Positions 35,710-44,717 are shown, counted from the stretch's first letter. The stretch: 64,000 bases of DNA from JACKAF01 sp041391485 (GCA_041391485.1 JAWKNY010000003.1:62001-126000); one strand, 5' to 3'. Translations and numbers: made by a program. The notes: generated by a model not told the origin, from the letters alone.

Positions 35710-37638
35710 CTACCCGGGTGTGGAGAACTCCAATTTCAATCGACTCGATGCTTGAATGGTCTCGCCCGCTTTGGGGTGTTGGCGCACGACATAACCACTC
35801 CCTTTAATCCGCACGTTCTTAAACTTATCGTTAAATAAATCCAAGGTTTCGCGAACTGTCAGCCCTTGAAGCTCGGGCATTTCCCATTTGCCCGCAGCCT
35901 TTTCCTTCAGCTCAACCGGAGGGGTGCCGCGCACGGGCGTCGGGACGGCATTTACGAGCGGTCGTGCGGTTGCCAGCTGCCGGGGGGTACCTCCCATTAG
36001 GTGTAGCCCTTTGCGCGCGATCTCTTTGAAGAGAGGGACCGCGACTTGGGATCCGTAATAGTTTCCTTGTGGCTCGTCCACCATCACGCCAATCAACAGC
36101 TGTGGGTGGCTAGCCGGCAAAAAGCCAATGAACGAAGAGTAGTATTTTCCGCCATTGTAACCGTGTTCTCGCTCGTACTTCTGTGCCGTACCGGTTTTAC
36201 CCGCGATGAGAACTCCGGGCAGACGAGCCCCCCTTCCCGATCCCTTCGGGTGCTCAGTGACGCCCACAAGCATCGACTTTACTTTGTCAGCAGTTTCCGG
36301 AGAAAGCACGCGTACAAGATCCAAGTTGTCTTTGGAAACGTTGGTCACTTCACTTCGAAGGATTTTAGGTTTGACGAGATAACCCCCATTCGCAAAAGGG
36401 GTAAAGGCCGTCACCATTTGGAGCGGGGTAAACGCTAGCCCTTGGCCGAAAGCCGCGTTGGCAGCCACAAGTGGCGTCCACTTGGAAGCGGGGCGCAGAG
36501 AGCCTGCGACTTCACCGGGCAGTCCCACTTCGGTCTTCCGCGTCAGTCCAAACTTTTTCAAGGTGGCGAACATGCCCTTATTGCCCAACTTCTTGGCGAC
36601 TTCGATGGCGCCAATGTTGCTCGAAAAGGCGATCACCTCTTCCAGCTTCAGTTTCTTAAACTTGTGAGACGGGTCGTGCTCCCGGAAGGCTTTCTTGCCA
36701 ATGACAAGCTTCCCATCGTGGCCGTCTACTTCCGAGTGGGGCGTGAGTATTTTGCGATCGACGGCTTGAGCGGCGAACAGCGCCTTTAGCGTCGATCCCG
36801 GCTCAAAGCGGTGAGACACCAAGCGGTTCACAAAAAGGTGGCTAGGGTAGTGGCCCGCGTCGTTGGGATCGAAAGAGGGCTGTTGTGCCATCGCCAGGAT
36901 TTCGCCGGTAAACGGGTCCATCAAGAGCGCCATCACGGACTTGGCTTTGGTTTCTTGAAGAGACTTTTTCAGTTCTTCTTCCACCATATACTGGAGTGTG
37001 CGATCAATCGTGAGCGCGACACCGGCTTCGGGTTCTTCGGCGGCGTCGGGTTTCCCAATGTAGGTGGCATTTCCCTTACCATCGCGTAGCACGGGATAAG
37101 AGGGCTCGGCCTGGGTGAGTTCCTTGCTTTGTCCCAGCTCAATGCCGGCGAGACCTTTGCCATCGATATCGGTGAATCCAATGACGGCAGAAGCGAAAGA
37201 CCCATTGGGATAGACGCGGGTGTTTTCGGGCTTAATAAAAACGCCGTCCAGATCGTAGCGAGTAAGGGCTTTGGCCGTTTCGGGTTCTATCTGGCGTTGG
37301 ATCCAGACAAAGGAGCGATCCGAAATCAGCTTGGCTTTCCAGTGGGCCACGGATTTACCGAGATGCTTGGCAAGGATGGTGGCGGCGCGGAACTTATCTC
37401 GAACGAGTTTCGGGTGAGCAAACACGGAGGCCGCGCGCATGTTGACGGCGATTTCCTTCCCATTGCGATCCACGATAGGCAGCCGGTGCGAGTGGCCTTG
37501 TAGTTTTCTAGAGAATTGCTTTTCTGCAAATTTCTGAAGCGTGGGATTTCGCAGCACTTGGAGCTGGACCAGGCGAAAGGTGATCATGCCGAAGATCAGC
37601 AGAATACTGAAATAGACTAGTCCCAGGCGAAACCGCAT
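35710..37638 (-). CDS. ftsI: Penicillin-binding protein FtsI (PBP3 type) with PASTA domain
   Basis: 642 residues. The septal transpeptidase cross-links peptidoglycan during division. An N-terminal membrane anchor (about 7-24), then the PBP dimer domain, catalytic serine in FEPGSTLKA (Ser282), SSN triad in IAFSSNIGA, and AGKTGTAQ (Lys481). The C-terminal 65 residues (about 575-640; MPELQGLTVRETLDLF) are a PASTA domain, commoner in Gram-positive and deltaproteobacterial enzymes. It is 39 nt downstream of ftsL in a leftward rsmH-ftsL-ftsI operon. The usual next gene, murE, is 8.5 kb away on the other strand. Confidence 0.94.
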   Translation of the reverse strand: MRFRLGLVYFSILLIFGMITFRLVQLQVLRNPTLQKFAEKQFSRKLQGHSHRLPIVDRNGKEIAVNMRAASVFAHPKLVRDKFRAATILAKHLGKSVAHWKAKLISDRSFVWIQRQIEPETAKALTRYDLDGVFIKPENTRVYPNGSFASAVIGFTDIDGKGLAGIELGQSKELTQAEPSYPVLRDGKGNATYIGKPDAAEEPEAGVALTIDRTLQYMVEEELKKSLQETKAKSVMALLMDPFTGEILAMAQQPSFDPNDAGHYPSHLFVNRLVSHRFEPGSTLKALFAAQAVDRKILTPHSEVDGHDGKLVIGKKAFREHDPSHKFKKLKLEEVIAFSSNIGAIEVAKKLGNKGMFATLKKFGLTRKTEVGLPGEVAGSLRPASKWTPLVAANAAFGQGLAFTPLQMVTAFTPFANGGYLVKPKILRSEVTNVSKDNLDLVRVLSPETADKVKSMLVGVTEHPKGSGRGARLPGVLIAGKTGTAQKYEREHGYNGGKYYSSFIGFLPASHPQLLIGVMVDEPQGNYYGSQVAVPLFKEIARKGLHLMGGTPRQLATARPLVNAVPTPVRGTPPVELKEKAAGKWEMPELQGLTVRETLDLFNDKFKNVRIKGSGYVVRQHPKAGETIQASSRLKLEFSTPG

Positions 37639-37677
37639 TTTAACCTTCTGACTCTAGTGGGGCGTTCCGTTGCGGTC

Positions 37678-37980
37678 TTACTGGTTTTCACCAGCCCGCT
37701 TGCTCACGGTAGAGTATCTCAGCAATTGGTCCATTCGAGGAGGATGTAAATCCAAAGAATCCGCAAATCTTTCCAACCGCTCAGGTGCCGTGAGTTTCAG
37801 CCAACGGATCTTCTCATATTGTATTTCGCGCTGTAGGTTCTTCAATTTTTTCTGCTGTTTTACGTACGAATAAGTGTCGCGCACCGTCGCGGTGCGTACC
37901 CATATCGTCGAAATGGCGACGATGAGCGCAGTCGCCAACAAACAATAGAACTCGATCTTGGCCTTGGTCGATTGGAACAT
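37678..37980 (-). CDS. ftsL: Cell division protein FtsL
   Basis: 100 residues: short cytoplasmic start, one membrane helix (FYCLLATALIVAISTIWV, about 11-28) and a periplasmic leucine-zipper-like coiled coil (about 35-70), the FtsL architecture. FtsL joins FtsB and FtsQ at the septum and activates FtsI/FtsW. Sequence identity in this family is always low; the call rests on size, topology and its position between rsmH and ftsI. Confidence 0.85.
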   Translation of the reverse strand: MFQSTKAKIEFYCLLATALIVAISTIWVRTATVRDTYSYVKQQKKLKNLQREIQYEKIRWLKLTAPERLERFADSLDLHPPRMDQLLRYSTVSKRAGENQ

Positions 37981-38060
37981 AGGATTTTATGGAGAAACAA
38001 GACTAGCGGCTTTGGGTCAAACAACCTTCCGCTAGGCGAGAGTGAGGCTCTTATTACATT

Positions 38061-38996
38061 TTATGCTTGTGGGGCCAATTTTTCAACGCAGCGAAATTTG
38101 GCGCTGCGCGCACGTGGGTTGCGCCTCAGTTCATCCGCCGAAGGTTCCAGGGGTTTTCGGTTAACCCACCGTATCGTTTCTACCCGCGGGCAAGCACACA
38201 AATGTTCTTCGCAGATACAACGCCCCGCAAGAAGCTTGAAAATCTGCTTCACCACACGGTCTTCCGTAGAGTGAAAGGTAATGACTCCCAGTCTGCCGCC
38301 AGGCTTCAAGCAATTCAAAAGCGCCGGAATACCCCGCCGGACTTCTCCGGCCTCGTCGTTCACAGCCATGCGCAGACCGAGAAACCATTCGGTCGCTGGG
38401 TGGGTCTTGCCCCGTCGTGGGCCCGCGAGCTTTGCCAAATCCTCGGTGGTTTTCAGTTCGCCCGCCTCAAAGGCGGCGACAATGCGCCGGGCGACCCGGC
38501 GAGAGTCGCGCATGCCCGTAGCTTCGTAGAGTGCATTCGCGAGGCTTACGGCGTCGTGTTCTCCCAGCCACTCTTCCAACGTGGGGCCGCTACCTTGATC
38601 CATGCGCATGTCTAAGGGACCCGCCACATTAAAGGAGAAGCCGCGTTCGGGTGTCAGGAGCTGGCCCGAGTTGGGTCCCAGATCAATGAGCGCCCCGTCC
38701 CAATCTCTGGATTGTGTGAGGTTCTCCACATTTGAACACCGACCGCGTTGCAACTTCAGTCGCGGATCTTGTCGAGCGGCCCCTGTGGCCTGGTAGGCAT
38801 CCAACGTGTTCTGGTCCTGGTCCAGGGCCAGGACCTCGCCGGCTCCGGCCTCCAGCATGGCCTCGCTGTGGCCCCCATAACCGAAGGTCCCGTCCAGATA
38901 GCGCCCACCCTTAGAAAGGCAAATATATTCAATGGCTTCATCCCTCATCACACTCAGATGGGGAGGGCGTTCAAAATTTGTATCGCGGTGTGACAT
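38061..38996 (-). CDS. rsmH: 16S rRNA (cytosine1402-N4)-methyltransferase
   Basis: 311 residues. RsmH methylates C1402 of 16S rRNA. Seen: HLSVMRDEAIEYI, GRYLDGTFGYGGHSEAML with the SAM-binding glycines, LDQDQ, LIDLGPNSGQL, GFSFNVAGPLDMRMD, RRIVAAFEAG, and FHSTEDRVVKQIF, all family marks. It is the first gene of the leftward rsmH-ftsL-ftsI operon. mraZ, which normally precedes it, is absent; flagellin lies upstream on the opposite strand. Confidence 0.95.
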   Translation of the reverse strand: MSHRDTNFERPPHLSVMRDEAIEYICLSKGGRYLDGTFGYGGHSEAMLEAGAGEVLALDQDQNTLDAYQATGAARQDPRLKLQRGRCSNVENLTQSRDWDGALIDLGPNSGQLLTPERGFSFNVAGPLDMRMDQGSGPTLEEWLGEHDAVSLANALYEATGMRDSRRVARRIVAAFEAGELKTTEDLAKLAGPRRGKTHPATEWFLGLRMAVNDEAGEVRRGIPALLNCLKPGGRLGVITFHSTEDRVVKQIFKLLAGRCICEEHLCACPRVETIRWVNRKPLEPSADELRRNPRARSAKFRCVEKLAPQA

Positions 38997-39127
38997 TTTT
39001 TTCTAAAGGCTCATGACGCAGCGCCGATAGGTTCTGTGAGTGAGTTGCTGGAATGCGTCACGCGTGTTCCAGGAGCAATATAGAGCAAACAATTTTTTAT
39101 TAATAGTAAGTTTTTGGGAGGCTAATC

Positions 39128-39955
39128 ATGCCAATTACAACACTATCAAACGGGACAGCATTCAATGCCCAACGGCATTTGACTGATACGCAACGTGCCC
39201 ACGAGAAGGCGTTGGCGCAGTTGGCGTCCGGTCGCCGTATCACCAAAGCGGGTGATGATGCCGCGGGCTTGGCCATCAGCAACAACCTTCGTGCCCGAAT
39301 CGGCTCCGTCGGTCAGGCAGTGAGAAACTCGGAAGATGCTTTCTCGCTCCTCCAAGTAGCTGGTCAGGGAATGAGCGAAATCTCCGACATCCTTGTACGG
39401 ATGAGAGAGTTAGCCACGCAGTCCGCCACCGATACGGTTGGTGACAGCGAACGCGAGCTGATTGAGATTGAAAACGTCGAACTCCAGGCTGAGATTGAGC
39501 GCATCGCCCAGTCCACGAAGTACTTGAGCTCGAACCTTCTCAACGGCGAAGGCGACGATTTCCGCTTCCACATCGGCGCGGATAACACGGAATACGACGT
39601 CATCAACTACAACGGTGACGGAGTGGACGTGACGGCCGGTGCCTTGGGAGTTGACGGCTTGGATCTAGCTGACCGTGATTCCGCTGCGGACTCTTTGGAA
39701 ACCATCGACAACGCGCTCAAGCAACTTCATGTACCGATGGCCCAATTGGGAGCGTTGCAGACACGCATGGAGACCACGCGTGACAACTTGGAAGTCCACA
39801 TGGAAAGCTTGGAAGCGGCGAACTCTCGTATCCTCGATGCGGATTACGCCAAGATTTCAACTGACCTAGCTCGTGAAAGTATTAAACTGCAAGCGGGTGC
39901 TGCGATGGTGGCGCAAGCCAACACGTTGCCGTCCCTTGCGCTTAAGCTGCTCTAA
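39128..39955 (+). CDS. fliC: Flagellin
   Basis: 275 residues, a short flagellin with conserved ends and almost no variable centre. The N-terminal D0/D1 domain shows LASGRRITKAGDDAAGLAIS, split as LASGRRITKAGDD and AAGLAISNNLRARI, and MSEISDILVRMRELATQSA. The C-terminal D1/D0 domain has ANSRILDADYAKISTDLAR and ends in LALKLL. It self-assembles into the filament after export. TTGGGAGG precedes the ATG. No convincing sigma-28 or sigma-54 promoter was found. It heads a filament gene block that runs to 44549. Confidence 0.96.
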   Translation: MPITTLSNGTAFNAQRHLTDTQRAHEKALAQLASGRRITKAGDDAAGLAISNNLRARIGSVGQAVRNSEDAFSLLQVAGQGMSEISDILVRMRELATQSATDTVGDSERELIEIENVELQAEIERIAQSTKYLSSNLLNGEGDDFRFHIGADNTEYDVINYNGDGVDVTAGALGVDGLDLADRDSAADSLETIDNALKQLHVPMAQLGALQTRMETTRDNLEVHMESLEAANSRILDADYAKISTDLARESIKLQAGAAMVAQANTLPSLALKLL

Positions 39956-39978
39956 TTGCTTGAAGGAATAGCGCTAAA

Positions 39979-40033
39979 CTGCCGATGGGAAGAGTAGGAT
40001 GAAAATAAATCCTCTCAACATTCCCATCGGCAG
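39979..40033 (+). promoter_or_regulatory. 13-bp perfect inverted repeat enclosing a start codon
   Basis: CTGCCGATGGGAA (39979-39991) is the exact reverse complement of TTCCCATCGGCAG (40021-40033). The 29-nt loop contains the ribosome-site region and ATG 39999 of the next gene. No T-run follows, so a classical terminator is unlikely. It could limit translation of that gene or protect the end of fliC mRNA. Confidence 0.65.
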
Positions 40034-40325
40034 TAGCTATTTGGTGGAGACCTTAAAGGAATCTGCCGAAGAAGGCGCCCGCAAGCGCGAGCAGGATCGC
40101 TCTTCTGAAAAGAACGATCGGACCGCCGAGTCAAAAAAAAGCGAGAGTCCCGCCAAAACTTCGAGCGATTCCGAAACCACCGAGAGTCAGATCCTTGACA
40201 CAGAAACTCTTCTAGAACTTCTGGACCGCAGCAAAGACACCCAGCCTACGCCTAAAAAGCCATTTACCGACGGCCCCGCAGCCAAACGATTGACGCAAAA
40301 GAAGGACACAGGAAAAAAAATCTAA
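39999..40325 (+). CDS. Unknown hydrophilic protein in the FlaG position
   Basis: 108 residues, very rich in Lys, Glu, Ser and Thr, with no membrane segment. It begins MKINPLNIPIGSSYLVETL, then becomes a disordered-looking charged tail. It sits between fliC and fliD where many bacteria have flaG, but it lacks the FlaG pattern of a conserved IP-containing C-terminus, so I do not assign it. The start codon lies in the loop of a 13-bp inverted repeat. A role in filament length or export is speculative. Confidence 0.55.
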   Translation: MKINPLNIPIGSSYLVETLKESAEEGARKREQDRSSEKNDRTAESKKSESPAKTSSDSETTESQILDTETLLELLDRSKDTQPTPKKPFTDGPAAKRLTQKKDTGKKI

Positions 40326-40387
40326 GCGTTTTTTTTGCCTGCAAACTAGTTTTTCCCCATCCCGGACTACGGTAAAATAAAGACATA

Positions 40388-40403
40388 GCCTCAGTCCTGA
40401 GGC
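40388..40403. promoter_or_regulatory. 16-bp palindrome upstream of fliD
   Basis: GCCTCAGTCCTGAGGC has two perfect 7-nt arms around TC and lies 52 nt before the fliD start. It may be an operator or the base of a short mRNA hairpin. There is no consensus match I can name. Confidence 0.3.
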
Positions 40404-40454
40404 GCATTTCCGAACTTAATCACGTCATTCCCTTAAGTCTTTTTGGAGACCCCC

Positions 40455-41840
40455 GTGGCCCCTTTGAGCGTCGAACGTCTTTCCGGTGTAAGCCCTGAGC
40501 TTCAGACGGCGTTTGAGAAAATGGTCGAAGGCGAAAGCAAGCAGCTCAAAGCGGTCGAGATGCAGCAGCAAAGGCACGACAAGAAGGTCGAGCTTCTCAC
40601 TGATATCGTGAATAGGGTGAACGGAGTGAATGAGCTCATTCCAGGACTACGTTCGGCCGACAGCATTCGGGATCCCTCGGTAACGAGTTCCCACGAAAAT
40701 GTCATTATCGGTACGGCGGACGATCGTTTGGCCCGTTTCGGCTCCCACAACATTGAAGTCTTGCAGCTTGCTGCCCCCGCGACGGCTATCAGTAACGGTT
40801 TCCCTGACAAAGATGAGACGCGCATCGGCTCAGGGTACTTTTCGTACGAAACGGTCGATGGGGATACGCGAGAGGTTTTCGTGGATGACGGTGAAGCCAC
40901 CTTAGAGGGGCTCGCCAATATCATTAATGGCGCCAATATGGGCGTGCGCGCTTCGGTCATCAACGACTCCCGCGATCTGGAGCTGCCATGGCGGCTCGTC
41001 CTTACCCATGAGGGATCCGGAAAGCCCAACGCCGTAGACTACCCGGTTTTTTACTTTGTGGATGGAGAAGAGGAAATCTACCTCGCCGAAGAAAGCCCTG
41101 CGCGAAATGCCAGGCTTCTCTACGAAGGGATGGAAGTAGAATCTCCGACCAACGACGTAGCGGGATTAATCCCAGGGGTCACCGTTAATCTGCGCGGTCT
41201 ATCTGACAATGGAAAACCCAGTAAGCTCACCATCTCCCAGGATATCGATGCGACGAAGCTAAAGATGAAAGATTTTGTGGATCGGGTGAATGGAGTCTTT
41301 CAGTTTATTAATGACCAAAATAAGGCGGAACCCGATCAGGCACGCAACACACTGGCGGGGGACTATGGGATTCGCTTGACCAAGTCACGGATTGTGCGGG
41401 CCCTTCAAGACGGATTTTCTTTTGATGCCAGTGGCAAGATTCGATCGCTTTCTGATATTGGAGTCGAATTCACAAAGCAGGGAACTCTAACTTACGACGA
41501 AAAGAAATTTGAAAATGCGTTGAATGAGAATTTTGACGAAGTCGTGTCTCTGCTGACGGGTGACACTGAGCGAGCCGGCGTGATCACGCGTCTGGAAAAC
41601 GCTCTTAGTGGAATTACCGGTCGGGACGGCGGGATTCTGTCGGTGCAGAAGAAGAATGCCGAAGAGCGAGTGCAGAGAGCCAAAGAGAATTTCCAAAAGC
41701 GTGAGGTGCGCGCTCAGAAACGCATTGACCTCATGAAGGATCGGATTTCGCGAGCGCAGCAGGCCATCACAGACCTTCGTAACCAATCCGCCCGCATCGG
41801 TCAGCTGTCCGGTGGTGGGGGCGGTATCCCGGGACTCTAA
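40455..41840 (+). CDS. fliD: Flagellar filament capping protein
   Basis: 461 residues from GTG 40455, with GGAG about 6 nt upstream; a TTG at 40443 would include that ribosome site. FliD caps the growing filament and guides flagellin subunits. The N-terminal helical region (about 15-60) resembles FliD_N. The middle contains the Gly-rich strand VTVNLRG-LSDNGKPSKLTISQD, split by one linker, and the C-terminal FliD_C has LTYDEKKFENALNENFDEVVSLLTG, split as LTYDEKKFENAL and DEVVSLLTG, plus coiled coil. It ends in a Gly-rich tail. It is followed 4 nt later by fliS. Confidence 0.93.
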   Translation: MAPLSVERLSGVSPELQTAFEKMVEGESKQLKAVEMQQQRHDKKVELLTDIVNRVNGVNELIPGLRSADSIRDPSVTSSHENVIIGTADDRLARFGSHNIEVLQLAAPATAISNGFPDKDETRIGSGYFSYETVDGDTREVFVDDGEATLEGLANIINGANMGVRASVINDSRDLELPWRLVLTHEGSGKPNAVDYPVFYFVDGEEEIYLAEESPARNARLLYEGMEVESPTNDVAGLIPGVTVNLRGLSDNGKPSKLTISQDIDATKLKMKDFVDRVNGVFQFINDQNKAEPDQARNTLAGDYGIRLTKSRIVRALQDGFSFDASGKIRSLSDIGVEFTKQGTLTYDEKKFENALNENFDEVVSLLTGDTERAGVITRLENALSGITGRDGGILSVQKKNAEERVQRAKENFQKREVRAQKRIDLMKDRISRAQQAITDLRNQSARIGQLSGGGGGIPGL

Positions 41841-41844
41841 CTAA

Positions 41845-42255
41845 ATGAACAACAAGAAGCCTATTAACGCCTACCGTACGACACAGGCCACCACTGCCAG
41901 CCGGGGAACATTGCTGATTATGATGTACGAGGGAGCGGTTCGGTTCATCAAGCTCGCTATCGCCGCGAATGAGCAAAAGAATCACGAGGAAAAGCTGGAA
42001 AAGATAAAGCGCGCCCGAGCGATCATCCAGGAGCTGCAACGTACCTTGGACTACGAAAAGGGTGGGAGCATCGCCTTTCAGCTCGATCGGCTATACGGTT
42101 TTGTAAACAACCGCCTCATGCGTGGATCCATTGAGAAAGATTCAAAAGCGCTACAGGAAGCCATTGATGTGCTCCAGGAGCTTTTGGGTGGGTGGCGCGA
42201 AGCGGTGCGTACTACAGAGAATTCAGAAAAAGCTGTGGAGAAAACAACCAAGTGA
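41845..42255 (+). CDS. fliS: Flagellar export chaperone FliS
   Basis: 136 residues, all helical. FliS binds the C-terminus of flagellin and keeps it unfolded for export. Recognisable: AYRTTQATTASRGTLLIMMYEGAVRFIKLA, shown as TLLIMMYEGAVRFI (first helix), and LDYEKGGSIAFQLDRLYGFV, the conserved second-helix region. It is 4 nt downstream of fliD, the classical fliD-fliS order, and 11 nt upstream of a FliT-like gene. Confidence 0.93.
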   Translation: MNNKKPINAYRTTQATTASRGTLLIMMYEGAVRFIKLAIAANEQKNHEEKLEKIKRARAIIQELQRTLDYEKGGSIAFQLDRLYGFVNNRLMRGSIEKDSKALQEAIDVLQELLGGWREAVRTTENSEKAVEKTTK

Positions 42256-42266
42256 AGGGGGAACGT

Positions 42267-42704
42267 ATGGATGAGTTGCTGGGATACTTGAAACTTAAGA
42301 ACCAATACTTTGAGAAATTTCTGAAGGTTACCAGGCAGTTTCTGCAAAGTAGCGATGAGCAGAAGTGGCATGACATCAGCTTTTTCGTGGACAATCGAGA
42401 ACGCATCCTGAATATCATCCGATACTTTGATCACAAAATCGCCCGCCTCTTCAATGCTCAACAGATGGAAAACGTTGATGTGGTTCGGTACCGACCTGAA
42501 GTTAAAAAGCTTCTTCACGAAAGAGAAAGGCTCGCGAAGAAAATCGTAAAAATGGATCTGGAGCTCATCTCCACCATCGATGAGATGAAATCGGAAACCA
42601 TCGGCGAACTGAAGCGCTCGATGGATGCAAAACGCCAACTGAACTCCTTCAATGTTTCTAGCGAACCGCTTCGTCCGACACGCAAACCTGGAAAAACGGC
42701 TTAG
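42267..42704 (+). CDS. FliT-like helical flagellar protein
   Basis: 145 residues from ATG 42267 with GGGGAACGT before it. The protein is a charged helical bundle with no signal peptide. Its position directly after fliS is that of fliT, a chaperone for FliD, and its length is similar (about 120). I do not see a sequence motif that proves FliT, so the name rests on context. The C-terminal 25 residues are basic and probably disordered. Confidence 0.55.
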   Translation: MDELLGYLKLKNQYFEKFLKVTRQFLQSSDEQKWHDISFFVDNRERILNIIRYFDHKIARLFNAQQMENVDVVRYRPEVKKLLHERERLAKKIVKMDLELISTIDEMKSETIGELKRSMDAKRQLNSFNVSSEPLRPTRKPGKTA

Positions 42705-42858
42705 TTGTCACGCCGCAAGAGTCAAAGCTTTGGCGCTTCGGAGGAATCTCTGACGCCAGAGCTTAAAATCTCGCTAAAAACACCAACAATAATCCTGAAT
42801 GAAGTGGCACGCCCTTTGCTCTTAGATAGAGGTACGGACCTTATTCCTCAGCCTCTCT

Positions 42859-43915
42859 ATGACAACGCTCCACAAGCAACCGGTAGAACCGCTACTTGAA
42901 CTTCTGCAATCTGCGGAACATGTTTCCGTGGAAGAAGTTTCCTCTTCCCAACCCTCTCAACGCACCTTCGTACTCAACATTCAGCCAAAGAACACGGGCA
43001 CTCCCTCAGCCGCACCCGAAGCGGCTCCGCAATATAGCTGCGAGTACCTGATCGAGAATGCACGCCTCCTCCTGCAAAACGGGGACTTTCTGCTCGCCCA
43101 GAATCTCTATTCCCGTTTGCTGCAAAGCAATATTCAGGACGCCGAGGCACTCAAAGGTTTGGGCATCTGTCTGCTTAAACTCGGCGACAGGCCCAAAGCC
43201 AAAAGTGCTTCGGGGCTCTGTGGGAGCTGCACGATAGCGAAGAGGCGCTCGTATGGCTTGGCCAGTGCTACTCCAAGGAAGGCGACGATCGGCGTGCGAT
43301 CCAGACCTTCGGGGGAATCCGTTCCTTGTCGTCGCTTAACGATGACGAGCGGTTTGAGGTGTTGAAGGAATCCGGTAATTGCTACTTCCGATTGGGGCGC
43401 GAAACGGAAGCGCGTGAAGCCTATCTGGGTGCGATGAAGGTTCGACCTGACTCCGTACTGCTGGAGGTGAATCTAGGCATGGTAGAGCTGCAGTGCCACC
43501 GCCTAGACGAGGCCGAAAAACACTTTCAGAGAGCGCTGGAGCTCGATTCCGGGTGCTCCAAGGGGTACAGCGGATTGGCCTTAGTCGCGCAGGAGCGCGA
43601 AGACTTTTTTGTTGCGGAAAAATATTTTACAAAGCGCTCGATCTGGATCCTCTCAACCAAACAGCGCTTTTGCAGCTTGTGGCACGGGCTCACCGTTGCG
43701 GCGAGTTTGCCTCGATTTCGGAACGTCTCAAGCAATTTATTTCCGCGGAACCTGACAATGTCGACGTGAACTACGCGTTTGCTACCGTGCTTTTCAAGTG
43801 TAGCCGTTGGGCGGAATGCCGGGAAAGATTGCACGCAGCCTTGACCAAAGATCCGCATCACCGGCCATCACAGAAACTGAATCGCGAACTCACACAAAAC
43901 CGCCACCCGGCATAG
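42859..43915 (+). CDS. TPR-repeat protein of the flagellar block (two frameshifts)
   Basis: About 352 residues when three frames are joined at about 43200 and 43628. The repaired sequence carries clear tetratricopeptide repeats: AEALKGLGICLLKLGDRPKA, shown as LKGLGICLLKLGDRPKAK, then SGNCYFRLGRETEAREAYLG, LGMVELQCHRLDEAEKHFQR and YKALDLDPLNQTALLQL. The first 60 residues are Ser/Pro-rich. There is no signal peptide. It lies between the FliT-like gene and an unknown gene, all pointing the same way, and is probably co-transcribed. Both shifts fall in short A-runs and look like sequencing errors. Confidence 0.75.
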
Positions 43916-43925
43916 GGGAGAGAGC

Positions 43926-44549
43926 ATGATACTAGTCAGCATCGACGACAAAAAGGCCGAAGTCCTCCCCCAAACCCCTCCCAGCTTGGAGGCTTTTGTG
44001 AATGGGATTGTTTCCAACTTGCCTCCCGATCGCGTGGTCACTGAGATTTTTTTGAATGGTTGCCGTCTTCCCGGCCTTTCACGCCTTTCGGGCTTCGAGT
44101 TTGAGTCGGTCGAGGATCTTCAGATCCGAACGGCCAGCAAGCGGATGTGGGCAGCGGATGGGGTGGAAAATGCACTGCAGTCCATCCAGCGCCTGCAGCA
44201 GAGCTTCTTGAGAGCCACCGAAATATACCTTGAAGCCGACGCCGGAGAGGCGCGCGGCTGCCTTGCCCGTTGTGTGGACGGCGCTGAGAAGTTTCTGGAG
44301 ACGATGTGCATCGCTCAGAATGTTCTCGATCTGGATTTTTCCAGTCTCAGTGTCGGAAACTCCACGCTCCGACAAACTGAGCTTGAGCTAGTCGGAATTA
44401 TTCGTCAGCTCAAAGATCCTGCGGTTCTGGCAGATGTCGATGCTGTCGCCGAGCGCGTGGAGTATGAACTGCTTCCCAATCTTCATGCCTGGAACGCCGC
44501 GCTAAAAAAGCTTCAAGAGCGCGCCAGCCGCAGCGTTCTGGAAGATTAA
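43926..44549 (+). CDS. Unknown protein at the end of the flagellar block
   Basis: 207 residues, no family recognised. The first 75 residues look like a small beta-grasp-type domain (MILVSIDDKKAEVLP, LEAFVNGIVSNLP, TEIFLNGCRLPG). The rest is helical and acidic with three or four cysteines. No signal or membrane segment. It begins 11 nt after the TPR gene, which points to a shared transcript and a flagellar or motility-related role. This is inference. Confidence 0.6.
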   Translation: MILVSIDDKKAEVLPQTPPSLEAFVNGIVSNLPPDRVVTEIFLNGCRLPGLSRLSGFEFESVEDLQIRTASKRMWAADGVENALQSIQRLQQSFLRATEIYLEADAGEARGCLARCVDGAEKFLETMCIAQNVLDLDFSSLSVGNSTLRQTELELVGIIRQLKDPAVLADVDAVAERVEYELLPNLHAWNAALKKLQERASRSVLED

Positions 44550-44629
44550 CCCCAACGCTTCCCCTACCACCCGCATCTATTTGTTAACGCTCCCTAGTCA
44601 GTCGCCTACATAGGGTTTGCAAAGCCTCC

Positions 44630-44693
44630 CCCCGTCTTTTAGTTTGTTCATGGGCCTAAAAACTCTGACTACATGCATTGTTTTTAGACGGGG
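44630..44693 (+). promoter_or_regulatory. Nested inverted repeats in the carboxypeptidase leader
   Basis: CCCCGTCT (44630-44637) can pair with AGACGGGG (44686-44693). Inside it CTAAAAAC (44656-44663) can pair with GTTTTTAG (44680-44687). The two right arms share two bases, so both stems cannot be complete at once. The structure ends 25 nt before the ATG at 44718 and could be a terminator of the flagellar transcript or a leader control element. Confidence 0.35.
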
Positions 44694-44717
44694 CCAAGAC
44701 ATTTGGGGGGACGCTAC

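Noticed and set aside
39050..39075. GG-N10-GC before fliC as a sigma-54 promoter
   Set aside because: The dinucleotide spacing occurs by chance about once per 256 positions, and the TTGGCA and TTGC cores are absent here.
42705..42899. 64-codon frame between the FliT-like and TPR genes
   Set aside because: It starts with TTG, has no ribosome site, overlaps the TPR start and looks non-conserved. The gap is more likely a leader.
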